This document shows, one piece after another, positions 40,273 through 48,505 of a DNA stretch of 64,000 nucleotides. Both the position numbers and the translations under genes were made by a program. The notes beneath the pieces are model-generated. The model saw nothing but the letters and a program-made list of their open reading frames with translations. It did no database searches and had not been told where the DNA came from. Position 1 is the first letter of the stretch. Every line of letters starts with the position of its first letter. Source of the DNA: Saccharopolyspora gloriosae (GTDB lineage Bacteria > Actinomycetota > Actinomycetes > Mycobacteriales > Pseudonocardiaceae); the NCBI RefSeq assembly GCF_014203325.1, contig NZ_JACHIV010000001.1, positions 6,139,501 through 6,203,500 on the forward strand. Direction: 5' to 3'.

Positions 40273-40986
40273 TCAGCCCGCCACGACGAGTTCTGCCACG
40301 TCTGGGACGGCGTCCGCACCGGCGCGCAGGGCGTCACCGATGATCTCGGGCGACGGCAACCGCCACCCGCAGACCTCCGGCTTGACCCTCCAGTGCACGA
40401 CGCCGTGGTGGAAAGTGCTCGGGGGAACCGGCAGCCAGCTGCCGGTGCTGTGCCTGCGAACCGCTCCCGCCGCCACGAGCTCGGGGCACGCCGCGGTAGC
40501 GGAACCACCGGCGGCGAGGAAGTACCAGCGGGCGTCGGGGGTGGCCACGATCGGGACCGGAACGCCCAGCGAGCGCAGTGCCCGCGCGGCGCGCCTGCCC
40601 AGCTCGGGGCCGGTTTCGAGCGCTTCGACCTGCTCACCGGTCGCGACGAGCAGGCTGTAGGGCTCCTCGGACCACCAGTTCGCGACCTGGCGCACGTCGG
40701 CGCCGAGCCGCTCCTGCCAGTCCGCGTGGACGGGAACGGGGTGGGTCGCTCCGCTCGGCCGCGCAGCCTCGGAACCGGACCAGACGGGAACACCCGCCTC
40801 GTAGCCGGCCGGGTACGTACCGGGCAGCACCGACCAGCCGCGGGATGCCAGCTCGATGGCCTGCACCCGCAACTCGATCCGGAAGGCGCTCGCCCATCCG
40901 GAGACACTGGCCTCCACAGCAGCACCGGCCCCTCCGGAAGCGTTCGCTCCGGAAGCACTGGGCCGCCTGTCCGCTGACCAGTCCAT
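40273..40986 (-). CDS. Small Prim-Pol-like (bifunctional primase/polymerase N-domain) protein
   Basis: The protein of 237 residues resembles the stand-alone N-terminal domain annotated as bifunctional DNA primase/polymerase in many actinobacteria: ALELASRGWSVLPGTY-like start (here AIELASRGWSVLPGTY), NWWSEEPYSLLVATG, a WYFLAAGG strand, and GSWLPVPPS...HWRVKPEVCGWRLP near the end. The paired acidic catalytic motif of active archaeo-eukaryotic primases is not clear, so activity is doubtful. ATG 40984-40986 has GGAGAGG upstream. It stands between the helicase and the tad operon with no phage genes nearby. Confidence 0.75.
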   Translation of the reverse strand: MDWSADRRPSASGANASGGAGAAVEASVSGWASAFRIELRVQAIELASRGWSVLPGTYPAGYEAGVPVWSGSEAARPSGATHPVPVHADWQERLGADVRQVANWWSEEPYSLLVATGEQVEALETGPELGRRAARALRSLGVPVPIVATPDARWYFLAAGGSATAACPELVAAGAVRRHSTGSWLPVPPSTFHHGVVHWRVKPEVCGWRLPSPEIIGDALRAGADAVPDVAELVVAG

Positions 40987-41284
40987 TACCTCTCCTCACC
41001 TGACCGTGGCGGATGCTTTCGCACCGGCGGGTCGCTGCACCGCGACCGTTCACCTGAGACCGACCACGATGTCGGGATCTCCTGCTCGCTTCCGCACCAT
41101 CAATCAACGTCATCCCACCCACCCCCGTACACCCCCCATGTCGACGACCGGTCGCTCAGCGGCGACGAGCGTGCGGGTGCTGAGAGGGGCGCTGATATGC
41201 CGGAGTGTCGGTTCCCGGCCGCTCGTTCGCGATCATCGGTCGCTGGACCGGGAAGCGGGACCGCTCAACGCCGTCCCGCGACCG

Positions 41285-41737
41285 TCAGCGACGCACGGGA
41301 CCTGCCCTCGATCGCGCCGTGACCTGCGTCGATAGCAGCTCCGCCCCGAGTCCCGCGCGGGTTGCGACGACGATCCGGGCGTCCGGCCCGTCGAGCGCGC
41401 AGTCGAGCAGCCGCACCCGCATCGCGTCCGCGACCGCACCCGCCGCCGCGCAGGCGTGCTCGGAACCGCGCGGAGCACGCGCCGCCGCCCCGAGCGCCGC
41501 GAGATCCGCGGCTCCTTCGGCCCGATGCCGCGCCAGCATGGCTGATCCGAGCACCAGACCGAAACCCGCGATCGCGACCAGCCCGAGGGTGAGCACCGCC
41601 GCGAGCACGGTGGCGACTCCGCCCTCCCGCCGCTCCCGCCGCTCCCGCCGCTCGGTCCGCTCGTGCCGCTCTCGCCGCTCGGCCCGGCGGTGGACGGCGG
41701 GCGCGCGTCGCGCCGCGCCCGCCGCACCGCTGGTCAC
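41285..41737 (-). CDS. TadE-like / helicase-secretion neighbourhood protein
   Basis: This 150-residue protein has an arginine-rich start followed by one membrane helix (GGVATVLAAVLTLGLVAIAGF, quoted in part) and ARHRAEGAADLAALGAAAR, which is typical of the Rv3654c-like pseudopilin family found at the end of actinobacterial tad loci. The GTG start overlaps the previous stop by four bases (GTGA). It is probably a minor component of the Tad pilus. The Arg/Glu repeats (RRERRERRE) before the helix are unusually long. Confidence 0.82.
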   Translation of the reverse strand: MTSGAAGAARRAPAVHRRAERRERHERTERRERRERREGGVATVLAAVLTLGLVAIAGFGLVLGSAMLARHRAEGAADLAALGAAARAPRGSEHACAAAGAVADAMRVRLLDCALDGPDARIVVATRAGLGAELLSTQVTARSRAGPVRR

Positions 41738-42204
41738 GGCACCGCCTCCGGCCGCACGGGTTCGACGCTCCCGGATGCCTCCACCCCCGGTTCGACGACC
41801 GCCGACGCACGGCTGCGACGCCAGCCCTCCGGAAGCAGTCCCGTGCCGGGCGGCGCGGTGACCTCCGCCGTGGCCAGCTCGGGCCCGGTGGAGATCGTCA
41901 GCGTCGTGCCCGCCGGGGCGAGTCGCGCCACCGCGGCACGAGCTCCGTCCCGGTCGCCGCGAGCCGCCAGCCGGGCCGCTTCGACGGAGGCGTCGATGCA
42001 GCGCAACTGTCCCAGCAGCGCGCTCATCGCGGACACCGCGAGCAGGAACACCGCGACCACCGCACCGATGCCCAGCGCCGCTTCGACGGTCACCGCACCA
42101 CCGTCCCGAGCGAGCCACGCTGATCCGCGGACCGTTCGGCCGGGCCGATCAGGGGCGGCCGTCGGACCGCGCGCGCTGCGGGACGAGGTCGCCGGGGCAG
42201 TCAC
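41734..42204 (-). CDS. TadE-family pilus assembly protein
   Basis: This 156-residue protein has the TadE motif DGGAVTVEAALGIGAVV, in which Glu follows the cleavage region at the start of a membrane helix, and a short exported C-terminal domain with one cysteine. It overlaps the pilin gene upstream and the next TadE-like gene downstream by four bases each, so the three are translationally coupled. Rv3655c is the positional match. Confidence 0.85.
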   Translation of the reverse strand: MTAPATSSRSARGPTAAPDRPGRTVRGSAWLARDGGAVTVEAALGIGAVVAVFLLAVSAMSALLGQLRCIDASVEAARLAARGDRDGARAAVARLAPAGTTLTISTGPELATAEVTAPPGTGLLPEGWRRSRASAVVEPGVEASGSVEPVRPEAVP

Positions 42205-42473
42205 TCGACACCGCTCTGCAGTGCGCGCTCGACGAGCGAGGTGAGCGCCGCGGTCACCGAATCCCCGGTCACCACGGTGTAGAGCAACCCGGCGAACGCG
42301 GCCGCGGCGACGGTCCCGATCGCGTACTCCGCCGTGCTCATCCCTCCGTCGCCGCACAGCAGCGCTCGCCAGCGCCGTCGAGCGAACTCGTTGCCGAACG
42401 CCACCCAGGCCAGCGGCCCACCGCCGCGTGCTCGGACCACCCTCACCGTCGATTCGGCCGTTCGAATCGCCAT
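42201..42473 (-). CDS. DUF4244 Flp-type pilin
   Basis: The 90-residue protein has a basic leader, then GGMSTAEYAIGTVAAAAFAG: a prepilin-like cleavage site after Gly, the conserved Glu at +5, Tyr at +6, and one membrane helix. It is the likely major subunit of the Tad pilus. ATG 42471-42473 has a strong AAGGAG site. It is separated from tadC by 137 bp, the only sizeable gap in the operon, which could allow stronger independent expression. No prepilin peptidase gene is in the window. Confidence 0.85.
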   Translation of the reverse strand: MAIRTAESTVRVVRARGGGPLAWVAFGNEFARRRWRALLCGDGGMSTAEYAIGTVAAAAFAGLLYTVVTGDSVTAALTSLVERALQSGVE

Positions 42474-42610
42474 CGCACTCTCCTTGCTCCCACCGGCCGG
42501 TGCGGCCGGTCGTCCGTCGCCGAATTCCTTCGGCCTCGCCGCTGTTCCCGGACGCGCACGACCGGGTCCAGCAATCCAACAGTCCACAATGGACGAACTG
42601 CGGGCATTCA

Positions 42611-43375
42611 TCACCAGGACATCGGCAGTCGTTGCACCATGCCCACCACCACCGGAAGCACGCCCAAGCACAGGAAAGCGGGCAGGAAGCACAGCCCCAG
42701 CGGGGCGGCGACCCACACGGCCGCCCGCTGCGCCCGCGCCTGCGCGCGGTCGGCCAACGCCGTCCGGGCTTCGGCCGCGAGATCGGTCGCGACCTCGGCC
42801 AGCGCACTGCCGGTGCGTGCGGTCCGCCGAGCCGCACGCCCCAGTTCCGCGGTGCCGGGATGGCGCAACGCCGGTTCCCACGCAGCGACCGGGTCGGCCC
42901 CGAGTTCGAGCAGCCCCGCCACTTCCCGCAGGGCCGCGCTCGCGGCACCGGTGAATTCCGCCGCCACCGCGCGGACCAGCACCACCGGCGGCAGGCCCGC
43001 GCGCATGCCGGCGGCGAGCAGGTCCCAACCGGCCGCCAGCACCAGCGGATCCACCGGGTCCGGCCGGACCCGACGCGCGGCGCGGCGCAGCCACCAGAAC
43101 ACTGCGGTCGCGACCGCGAGGCCCACCACCGGCCCGCCGGCCAGCGCACCGAGCACGCCGCCGGCGACTGCCGCGGAAACCACCGCCTGCCGCTCGCCGA
43201 GCCATCTGCCGGGGAACTGCAACCGGTTCGCCCTTCCGGGGCTCGGCGGCAATCGCGCCCGAGCTCGACGACGCGGAACCGCGAGCAGCGCGACCCCGCA
43301 CAACGCCATCGCCCACGGCAGCAACGGCCCGGCGAGCGGGAACGCCGCGAACGGCAGTCCCGGGTGTGCGCTCAT
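42611..43375 (-). CDS. tadC: Type II secretion F-domain protein TadC
   Basis: The 254-residue inner-membrane platform protein has helices at the N-terminus, a cytosolic T2SF helical domain (about 95-205, with [21 protein letters not shown]) and two closing membrane helices. Its ATG overlaps the tadB stop (ATGA). Together with TadB it forms the assembly platform for the TadA motor. Confidence 0.85.
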   Translation of the reverse strand: MSAHPGLPFAAFPLAGPLLPWAMALCGVALLAVPRRRARARLPPSPGRANRLQFPGRWLGERQAVVSAAVAGGVLGALAGGPVVGLAVATAVFWWLRRAARRVRPDPVDPLVLAAGWDLLAAGMRAGLPPVVLVRAVAAEFTGAASAALREVAGLLELGADPVAAWEPALRHPGTAELGRAARRTARTGSALAEVATDLAAEARTALADRAQARAQRAAVWVAAPLGLCFLPAFLCLGVLPVVVGMVQRLPMSW

Positions 43376-44187
43376 GGCCGCACCACCGACTCGGTCAGCC
43401 GCACGGTCCACACCACACCGGCGCACAGCAACGAGACCCCGGCGACCAGCAGCGCCTGCCCGAGCAACCCGTTCGCCAGAACGGCGAGCGGATCCGCCCC
43501 GGACGCCTGCCCGAGCGCCAGGCCGAGCAGCGGCAACCCGGCCAGCACCGCGGCCGTCGAGCGCGGGCCGGCCAGCTTCGCCTCGACGTCGTGCGCGAAC
43601 GCCACCCGGTGCTCAAGATCGCGCCGCACCGAGTCGAGCAGTTCCGCCAGCGCGACGCCGTGGCGATCGGCCAAGGCCCACGCCCGGCCCGCTCGTGCCA
43701 GCGGCTCCCCGTCCCGCTCGGCCGGGGCGGATCCGGCGGCCGTGATGAGCACCGCCGCCGCGTCACCCCCGAGCCGCGCGGTCGCGGCCAGGTCCCGGAA
43801 CACCCCGCCCACCGCGGGATCCGCTTCCGCAGCGGCGCCTTCCGCGGCGGCGGCCGGATGCGATCCGGCGCGCAGTTCCGCGACGAGCAGCCGGAGCCCG
43901 GCGGCGAGCGCAGCCGCGCGGGCCAGGCGTCGTCGATCGGCGCCGCGCCCCCGCCACCACCACAGCCCGACCGCGGCCGCGGCTCCGGACGCCAGCAGGC
44001 CGCCGACCCCGGCGAGCAGCGCCGCGACCACGATCCCGCACGGCACGACGATCGGTACCGCGCGGACGCGCGACGAACCGCGTCCCTCCCCTGGCGCGTT
44101 CGCGGGCCGCATCGCGGCGAGCCGAGTTCGGGCTCGTTGATCCGGCCAGCTCAACAAGGCCGCCGCGGGCACCAGCAAGCTCAGCAC
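43372..44187 (-). CDS. tadB: Type II secretion F-domain protein TadB
   Basis: This 271-residue membrane protein has the T2SF domain in the centre ([15 protein letters not shown] through [23 protein letters not shown]) between pairs of membrane helices. A GTG at 44185-44187, inside the end of tadA (7-nt overlap), was chosen because [12 protein letters not shown] begins with the first helix; a reading to 44247 is possible. Confidence 0.85.
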   Translation of the reverse strand: MLSLLVPAAALLSWPDQRARTRLAAMRPANAPGEGRGSSRVRAVPIVVPCGIVVAALLAGVGGLLASGAAAAVGLWWWRGRGADRRRLARAAALAAGLRLLVAELRAGSHPAAAAEGAAAEADPAVGGVFRDLAATARLGGDAAAVLITAAGSAPAERDGEPLARAGRAWALADRHGVALAELLDSVRRDLEHRVAFAHDVEAKLAGPRSTAAVLAGLPLLGLALGQASGADPLAVLANGLLGQALLVAGVSLLCAGVVWTVRLTESVVRP

Positions 44188-45350
44188 GGCACCGCACCTC
44201 CCCGGGACCGCAGCAGTGCCAGCAGGTCCGGGCGCCCGTCGCCCCATCCGGCGGCGTGGTCCCAGGCGGGCACCACCCGCACCAGGTCGTCCTCGCGGCG
44301 CAGCACGCCGACCGCAGCGAGGTACCTGCCGCGGCCGGTGGAACGCCGAACGTGCAGCACGACCTGCACGGCCGCCGCCAGCTGGCTGTGCAGCGCCTGG
44401 CGGGACAGCCCGCCCAACGCGGCCAGCGCCTCCAGCCGGGCCGGGACCTCGGCCGGGGAGTTCGCGTGCACAGTGCCGCCACCCCCGTCGTGTCCGGTGT
44501 TCAAGGCCGCCAGCAGCTCGCAGACCTCGGCGCCACGCACCTCGCCGACGATCAGCCGGTCCGGCCGCATCCGCAGGGCTTGGCGGACCAAGTCGCGCAC
44601 CCGGATCTCACCCGCGCCCTCGACGTTCGGCGGCCTGGTGAGCAGCCGGACGACGTGCGGGTGTTCGGGCCGCAGTTCCCCCGCCTCCTCGACGCAGACG
44701 ATCCGTTCGTCCTGGGGCACCTCGCCCAGCAGCGCGGCGAGCAACGTCGTCTTGCCCGCGCCGGTGCCACCGGTGACCAGGAACGCCAGCCGGTGGCGCA
44801 CGATCTCCCGCAGCACCCCGGCGAGCTCCTCGTCGAACGCTCCGAGCCGGCGCAGCGCGGCGACGTCGTGCGAGGCCGGTCGCAGCACGCGCAGCGACAG
44901 GCAGGTGCCGCCCGCGGCGATCGGCGGCAGCACCGCGTGCAGGCGCACCGCCTCACCCGCCTCCGCGCCGGGCAACCACGCGTCGACCCAGGGTTGCGCC
45001 TCGTCCAGCCGCCTGCCGGTGGCGACCGCGAGCCGCTGGGCGAGCCTGCGCACCCCGTCGTCGTCGGGGAACGTGACCGGGCAGCGGCGCAGGCCGTCGC
45101 CTCGATCGACCCACACCTGGTCGGGCGCGGTCACCAGCACGTCGGTGACCCGCGGATCCCGCAGCAGCGGTTCGAGGACCCCGGCACCGAGGAATTCCTG
45201 TTGCAGCGCGCGAAGAGCGGTGAGCAGATCGGTGTCGGCGACCAGCCCGCCGGATTCCTCGCGCACCGCCGCGGCGACCGCGGACGGGCTCACCGGCGCA
45301 CCGCTGCCCGCGAGGCGGCGCCGCACCCGCTCGATCAGCTCGGTGTGCAC
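44181..45350 (-). CDS. tadA: Tad secretion ATPase
   Basis: The 389-residue CpaF-type ATPase powers pilus assembly. Walker [10 protein letters not shown] is at 194-202; an Asp box ([18 protein letters not shown]), Walker B region [12 protein letters not shown] and His box GTVHANSP follow. The GTG at 45348-45350 overlaps the ssd stop by 16 nt. It is shorter than proteobacterial CpaF because the N-terminal domain is reduced, as in M. tuberculosis Rv3659c. Confidence 0.93.
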   Translation of the reverse strand: MHTELIERVRRRLAGSGAPVSPSAVAAAVREESGGLVADTDLLTALRALQQEFLGAGVLEPLLRDPRVTDVLVTAPDQVWVDRGDGLRRCPVTFPDDDGVRRLAQRLAVATGRRLDEAQPWVDAWLPGAEAGEAVRLHAVLPPIAAGGTCLSLRVLRPASHDVAALRRLGAFDEELAGVLREIVRHRLAFLVTGGTGAGKTTLLAALLGEVPQDERIVCVEEAGELRPEHPHVVRLLTRPPNVEGAGEIRVRDLVRQALRMRPDRLIVGEVRGAEVCELLAALNTGHDGGGGTVHANSPAEVPARLEALAALGGLSRQALHSQLAAAVQVVLHVRRSTGRGRYLAAVGVLRREDDLVRVVPAWDHAAGWGDGRPDLLALLRSRGGAVPC

Positions 45351-46453
45351 GACGCCACCGCCCGTCCGGACGCGAGCTCGTCGAGCGCGCGGAGGAGGTC
45401 GCCGGCGGTGCGCACGATCGGACCGCGGCTGCCGGACCTCGTCGCGCACAACCCGCCCCGGTCGACGGCGGACGCCAGGCTCGGCTGCGCCCGCAGCACC
45501 GACAGCACGTCGACGCCCACGGCCCGCTCGATGTCCTCGACCAGCAGGCCGCCGGGCGCCGGGCCGCGCACCACGGCGCACACCGGTCCGGCGGAGTGCT
45601 CGCGCACCAGCTCCGCGGTGCTCGCGGCGGCGGCGCACGCGCGGACCTCCGCCGGTACCACCATGATCGTGAGATCCGCCCGCCGCAGCACCGCCGCGGC
45701 CGGTTCGGACGGCGCTCGCGGTAGGTCGCACACCACGGTCTCCCCCGCTCGGCGTCCCGCGTCCAGCACGGCGCGGACCGAGGTCGCGGTCAACCCGTCC
45801 GACGAGCCGTCCCGGTCGCAGGACAGCACGGTGAGCCGGCCCGATCCCAGGCGCCGACCGGGCAGCGCCTCGTGCAGCGCACCGGACGGGACCCGGCCGC
45901 CGCTGATGGTCAGCCCGGACCAGCGCAGGCCGCAGGTGCGTTCGACGCCCACGGTCAGGTCCAGCCCGCCGCCCGCCGGGTCGCAGTCCAGCAACAGCGA
46001 GCGGGCACCACCGCGAGCGGCGGCCACCGCGGTCGCCGCGGCGAGGGTGGAAGCACCGGCGCCACCGGTTCCGCCGAGCACGGCCAGCACCCGCCCGGCA
46101 CTCGATGACCGGACGCCGTCGACGAGGTCGGTGAAAAGGTCGACGAGGCGGAATTCCTGACCTGGCAGGTCGAGCAGCGCGTCGGCTCCGACTTCGAACG
46201 CCGGTCGCCACAGGGATTCCACCTGTCCTCTGGTCAGCAGCACGACGCCCGTTCTTCGCGGAAATCCCGCGGCCAACGCCTCCTCCGCGGCGGGCCCGTC
46301 GAGCAGGATGAGCGCGGCGTCCCGCCAGTGGCCGCCCGCCCCGTTGGCGCCGTCCCGTCTGCGCAGCTCACAGCCCGCCACGGCGGCGAGGCGGGTGACG
46401 TCCTCGGCGAGCGCGTCGTCCTGGGTGATGAGCATGGGAGTGGTCGTGGACAT
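45335..46453 (-). CDS. ssd: CpaE/MinD-like ATPase, septum-site determining Ssd-type
   Basis: The 372-residue protein joins a degenerate receiver-like N-domain (1-115) to a MinD/ParA-type ATPase. The P-loop reads [10 protein letters not shown] (127-136), lacking the usual lysine after glycine, as is known for Ssd proteins. [14 protein letters not shown] is the Switch I region. It opens the tad operon and probably localises the Tad machine; the M. tuberculosis Ssd has also been linked to septum control. ATG 46451-46453. Confidence 0.87.
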   Translation of the reverse strand: MSTTTPMLITQDDALAEDVTRLAAVAGCELRRRDGANGAGGHWRDAALILLDGPAAEEALAAGFPRRTGVVLLTRGQVESLWRPAFEVGADALLDLPGQEFRLVDLFTDLVDGVRSSSAGRVLAVLGGTGGAGASTLAAATAVAAARGGARSLLLDCDPAGGGLDLTVGVERTCGLRWSGLTISGGRVPSGALHEALPGRRLGSGRLTVLSCDRDGSSDGLTATSVRAVLDAGRRAGETVVCDLPRAPSEPAAAVLRRADLTIMVVPAEVRACAAAASTAELVREHSAGPVCAVVRGPAPGGLLVEDIERAVGVDVLSVLRAQPSLASAVDRGGLCATRSGSRGPIVRTAGDLLRALDELASGRAVASCTPS

Positions 46454-46572
46454 GCGCGGACCCCGTTCGAATCACGATGATCGCGGGGCCGGAAGTGTGC
46501 ATCCGGTGAATTCCCGCTCGCCTTCAACGGTGACCCAGCCGGAACGCGTCGTCGATCCCCAATTCGCAAATC

Positions 46573-46600
46573 TGTGGATGAATCGAAGGCCTGTGGATAA
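46573..46600 (+). promoter_or_regulatory. Pair of DnaA-box-like sequences upstream of ssd
   Basis: TGTGGATGA (46573-46581) and TGTGGATAA (46592-46600) lie in the same orientation 19 nt apart. The second equals the complement of TTATCCACA. Both are in the ssd-6C RNA intergenic region. Confidence 0.45.
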
Positions 46601-46839
46601 CCCGTCCCCCGGTCCAGTGAAGCCGAAGGTGAAGAGTTGTCGAAAACGAACCCCTGGTCAGCGAAAATCGCACATGCACACCTGTCGGACAATGTCATGC
46701 GCAGCACGAGGAGACCGGTGACGAACGAAAAGAGAAGCGCCCGCGGCACACTTCGGGCAAAGTCGCGAAGCGGTTCGGGCGAAGCCCGCCAGGGGCCGGA
46801 GCGGCAGAGCCGTCGAATGCGCCGAGCCGGTCGGCGGGA

Positions 46840-46940
46840 CGGGGAGAATAAGGACGACCCCCGTCAGGGGGGAGGGACGGGGGTCGTCGAGAGTTCAGCT
46901 CCGGGGGGTCGAGCTGAACTCATCCGGGGCTCCCGGACTC
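46840..46940 (-). ncRNA. 6C small RNA
   Basis: On the minus strand there are two consecutive perfect hairpins: a 10-bp stem (46921-46912 with 46900-46891) whose loop is CGACCCCCCGG, and a 13-bp stem (46888-46876 with 46865-46853) whose loop is CCTCCCCCCT. Each loop holds a run of six C, the defining trait of the actinobacterial 6C RNA (B11 in M. tuberculosis, encoded between Rv3660c and Rv3661, the same context as here). A TACAGT -10 (46950-46945) places the 5' end near 46938. The second stem, followed by CTTATTCT, is probably the terminator. Stem and loop identity are seen; ends are estimated. Confidence 0.88.
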
Positions 46941-47160
46941 CCTAACTGTAGCGCCCCGCGACCCCCACACGCGCCCCGTCCATTAGGAGGAACGTCGGAC
47001 TCCGGTCGCACCCCCGAAAACTCCGCGTGCAGGGCATCGGAACCACGCGCACGCCTGACTCACCCCACCCGGGAACCCCGTTCGACACCCAGGGTGACTG
47101 ATGCATTCGGCGGAACGTGCAGCCGTCCGGACACCCCCGGGGTTTCGTATGCTGTGCGGC

Positions 47161-47988
47161 GTGACAGCGCCCGCGAACCCTCCGGCCGCCACCGAGCCTC
47201 GGGCGGCAGCGTTCTTCGACCTGGACAAAACGGTCATCGCGAAATCGAGCACGCTCGCATTCAGCAGGCCGTTCTTCCAAGAAGGCCTCATCAACCGCAG
47301 GGCGGTGCTCAAAAGCGCCTACGCGCAATTCGTCTTCATGCTGGCCGGTGCCGACGCCGATCAGATGGACCGGATGCGCGCGCACATCACCTCGCTGTGC
47401 GCCGGATGGGACGTCGAACAGGTCAACGCCATCGTCGAGGAAACCCTCCACGACATCGTCGATCCGCTGGTCTACAAGGAAGCCACCCAGCTGATCACCG
47501 AGCACAAAGAGCAGGGCCACGACATTGTCGTGCTCTCCGCTTCCGGGCAAGAAGTCGTAGCTCCGATCGCCACCCTGCTCGGGGCGAACCATTCCGCCGG
47601 CACCCGGATGGTGGTCACCGACGGCAGGTACACGGGCGAAGTGGAGTTCTACTGCTCGGCGGAGAACAAGGCCGCGGCGGCCCGCGAACTCGCCGAGGCG
47701 CACGGCTACGACCTCACCGCCAGCCACGCCTACTCGGACTCGGTGACCGACCTGCCGCTGCTGGAGGCCGTCGGCCACCCGACCGCCGTCAACCCGGACC
47801 GCGGCCTGCGCAAGGAGGCCGCGCAGCGCGGCTGGCCGTCCCTCGCGTTCGAGCAGCCGATCTCGCTGCGCGCCCGCTTCCCCACCCCGTCCCGCGCCGC
47901 GGTCACCGCCGCCGGGGTCGGCGTCGGAGCCGTCGCCGCCGCCGGTGCGGCCTGGTGGGGACTGCGGCGCTTCCGCCGAGGTCGCTGA
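47161..47988 (+). CDS. HAD-superfamily SerB-like hydrolase
   Basis: The 275-residue protein has HAD motif I FFDLDKTVI (Asp20, Asp22), motif II VVLSASGQE, and motif IV YSDSVTDLPLL, with a helical cap, as in the HAD-IB/SerB-like subfamily. A hydrophobic helix near the C-terminus (AGVGVGAVAAAGAAWWGL) suggests membrane attachment. The GTG at 47161 lies 7 nt after a TATGCT -10, so the mRNA is probably leaderless; ATG 47149 is less likely. M. tuberculosis Rv3661 is the positional counterpart. The substrate is unknown. Confidence 0.88.
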   Translation: MTAPANPPAATEPRAAAFFDLDKTVIAKSSTLAFSRPFFQEGLINRRAVLKSAYAQFVFMLAGADADQMDRMRAHITSLCAGWDVEQVNAIVEETLHDIVDPLVYKEATQLITEHKEQGHDIVVLSASGQEVVAPIATLLGANHSAGTRMVVTDGRYTGEVEFYCSAENKAAAARELAEAHGYDLTASHAYSDSVTDLPLLEAVGHPTAVNPDRGLRKEAAQRGWPSLAFEQPISLRARFPTPSRAAVTAAGVGVGAVAAAGAAWWGLRRFRRGR

Positions 47989-47994
47989 GCAGCG

Positions 47995-48292
47995 GGAACA
48001 ACACCCGAAACGACCACGGGCCAGGGATTGCCGCGGTCCGCGCCTAGGGCTACAAAGGAGGTGCGGACCCTGGCTCGGCCAGGGACGGTGCGGAGGAGAA
48101 GCACCGTCCACCCCGGACCGGGCTCCGTGCGTAGAGACGGAGCACCCACGCGCTGCCGCCACGTGAGGCCGGTCGTCGACGGGGTTGCGTACCGGGACGC
48201 CGGACGCCTAGCCCGGAAGTTACGACATTCGTGCACGCTTGGTAACCCGTCCACCACGCGAAAGGCGGCGCTCGCCGAGGCGGGCGCCGCCG
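47995..48292 (+). ncRNA. Structured RNA candidate, Ms1/MTS2823-like position
   Basis: About 300 nt directly after the HAD gene contain successive perfect stems: GGTCCGC/GCGGACC (48035-48069), CCCTGGC-TCG-GCCAGGG (48068-48084), GGACGGTGC/GCACCGTCC (48083-48109), GCTCCGT/ACGGAGC (48122-48143), then GTTAC/GTAAC and a final GGCGGCGC/GCGCCGCC terminator-like stem (48264-48291). CGACC near 48011 can pair with GGTCG near 48172 to close the structure. In mycobacteria the roughly 300-nt RNA polymerase-binding RNA MTS2823/Ms1 lies downstream of Rv3661. Position and size fit; sequence homology was not tested. Confidence 0.45.
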
Positions 48293-48505
48293 TTCATGCG
48301 CCAGGCCCGGCGCGGACCCTCGCTCCGATGAGCTGATCAGGGATTTTCCCCGCCACCGCCGCCGAATGGCGTTGACCGGGCAAAGGCATGTGGGTAGCTT
48401 CCGGATTCCACCCGCGTTGTGGTGGACGACTTTCCGCCCTCGCCCGCCGACCCCGAACCGGCGCCCCGCCACGGGACTGTGGGCAACAGCCCCAGGAGGT
48501 CCCCC

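Larger units (their letters stand above)
46454..47160. other. ssd-HAD intergenic region
   Basis: About 700 bp between divergent genes. It contains the DnaA-like boxes and the 6C RNA. A plus-strand frame starting at 46719 with a GAGGAG site encodes about 75 Arg/Gly-rich residues but runs antisense through the 6C RNA and is not supported. A TATGCT -10 at about 47148-47153 serves the HAD gene. Confidence 0.55.

Noticed and set aside
46719-46945. Plus-strand small frame with a GAGGAG site in the ssd-HAD gap
   Set aside because: It runs antisense through both hairpins of the 6C RNA and its product is Arg/Gly-rich without conserved features.
48028-48336. 102-codon frame inside the Ms1-like region
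   Set aside because: Stems and loops interrupt any codon periodicity and the product has no recognisable motif; a structured RNA explains the region better.
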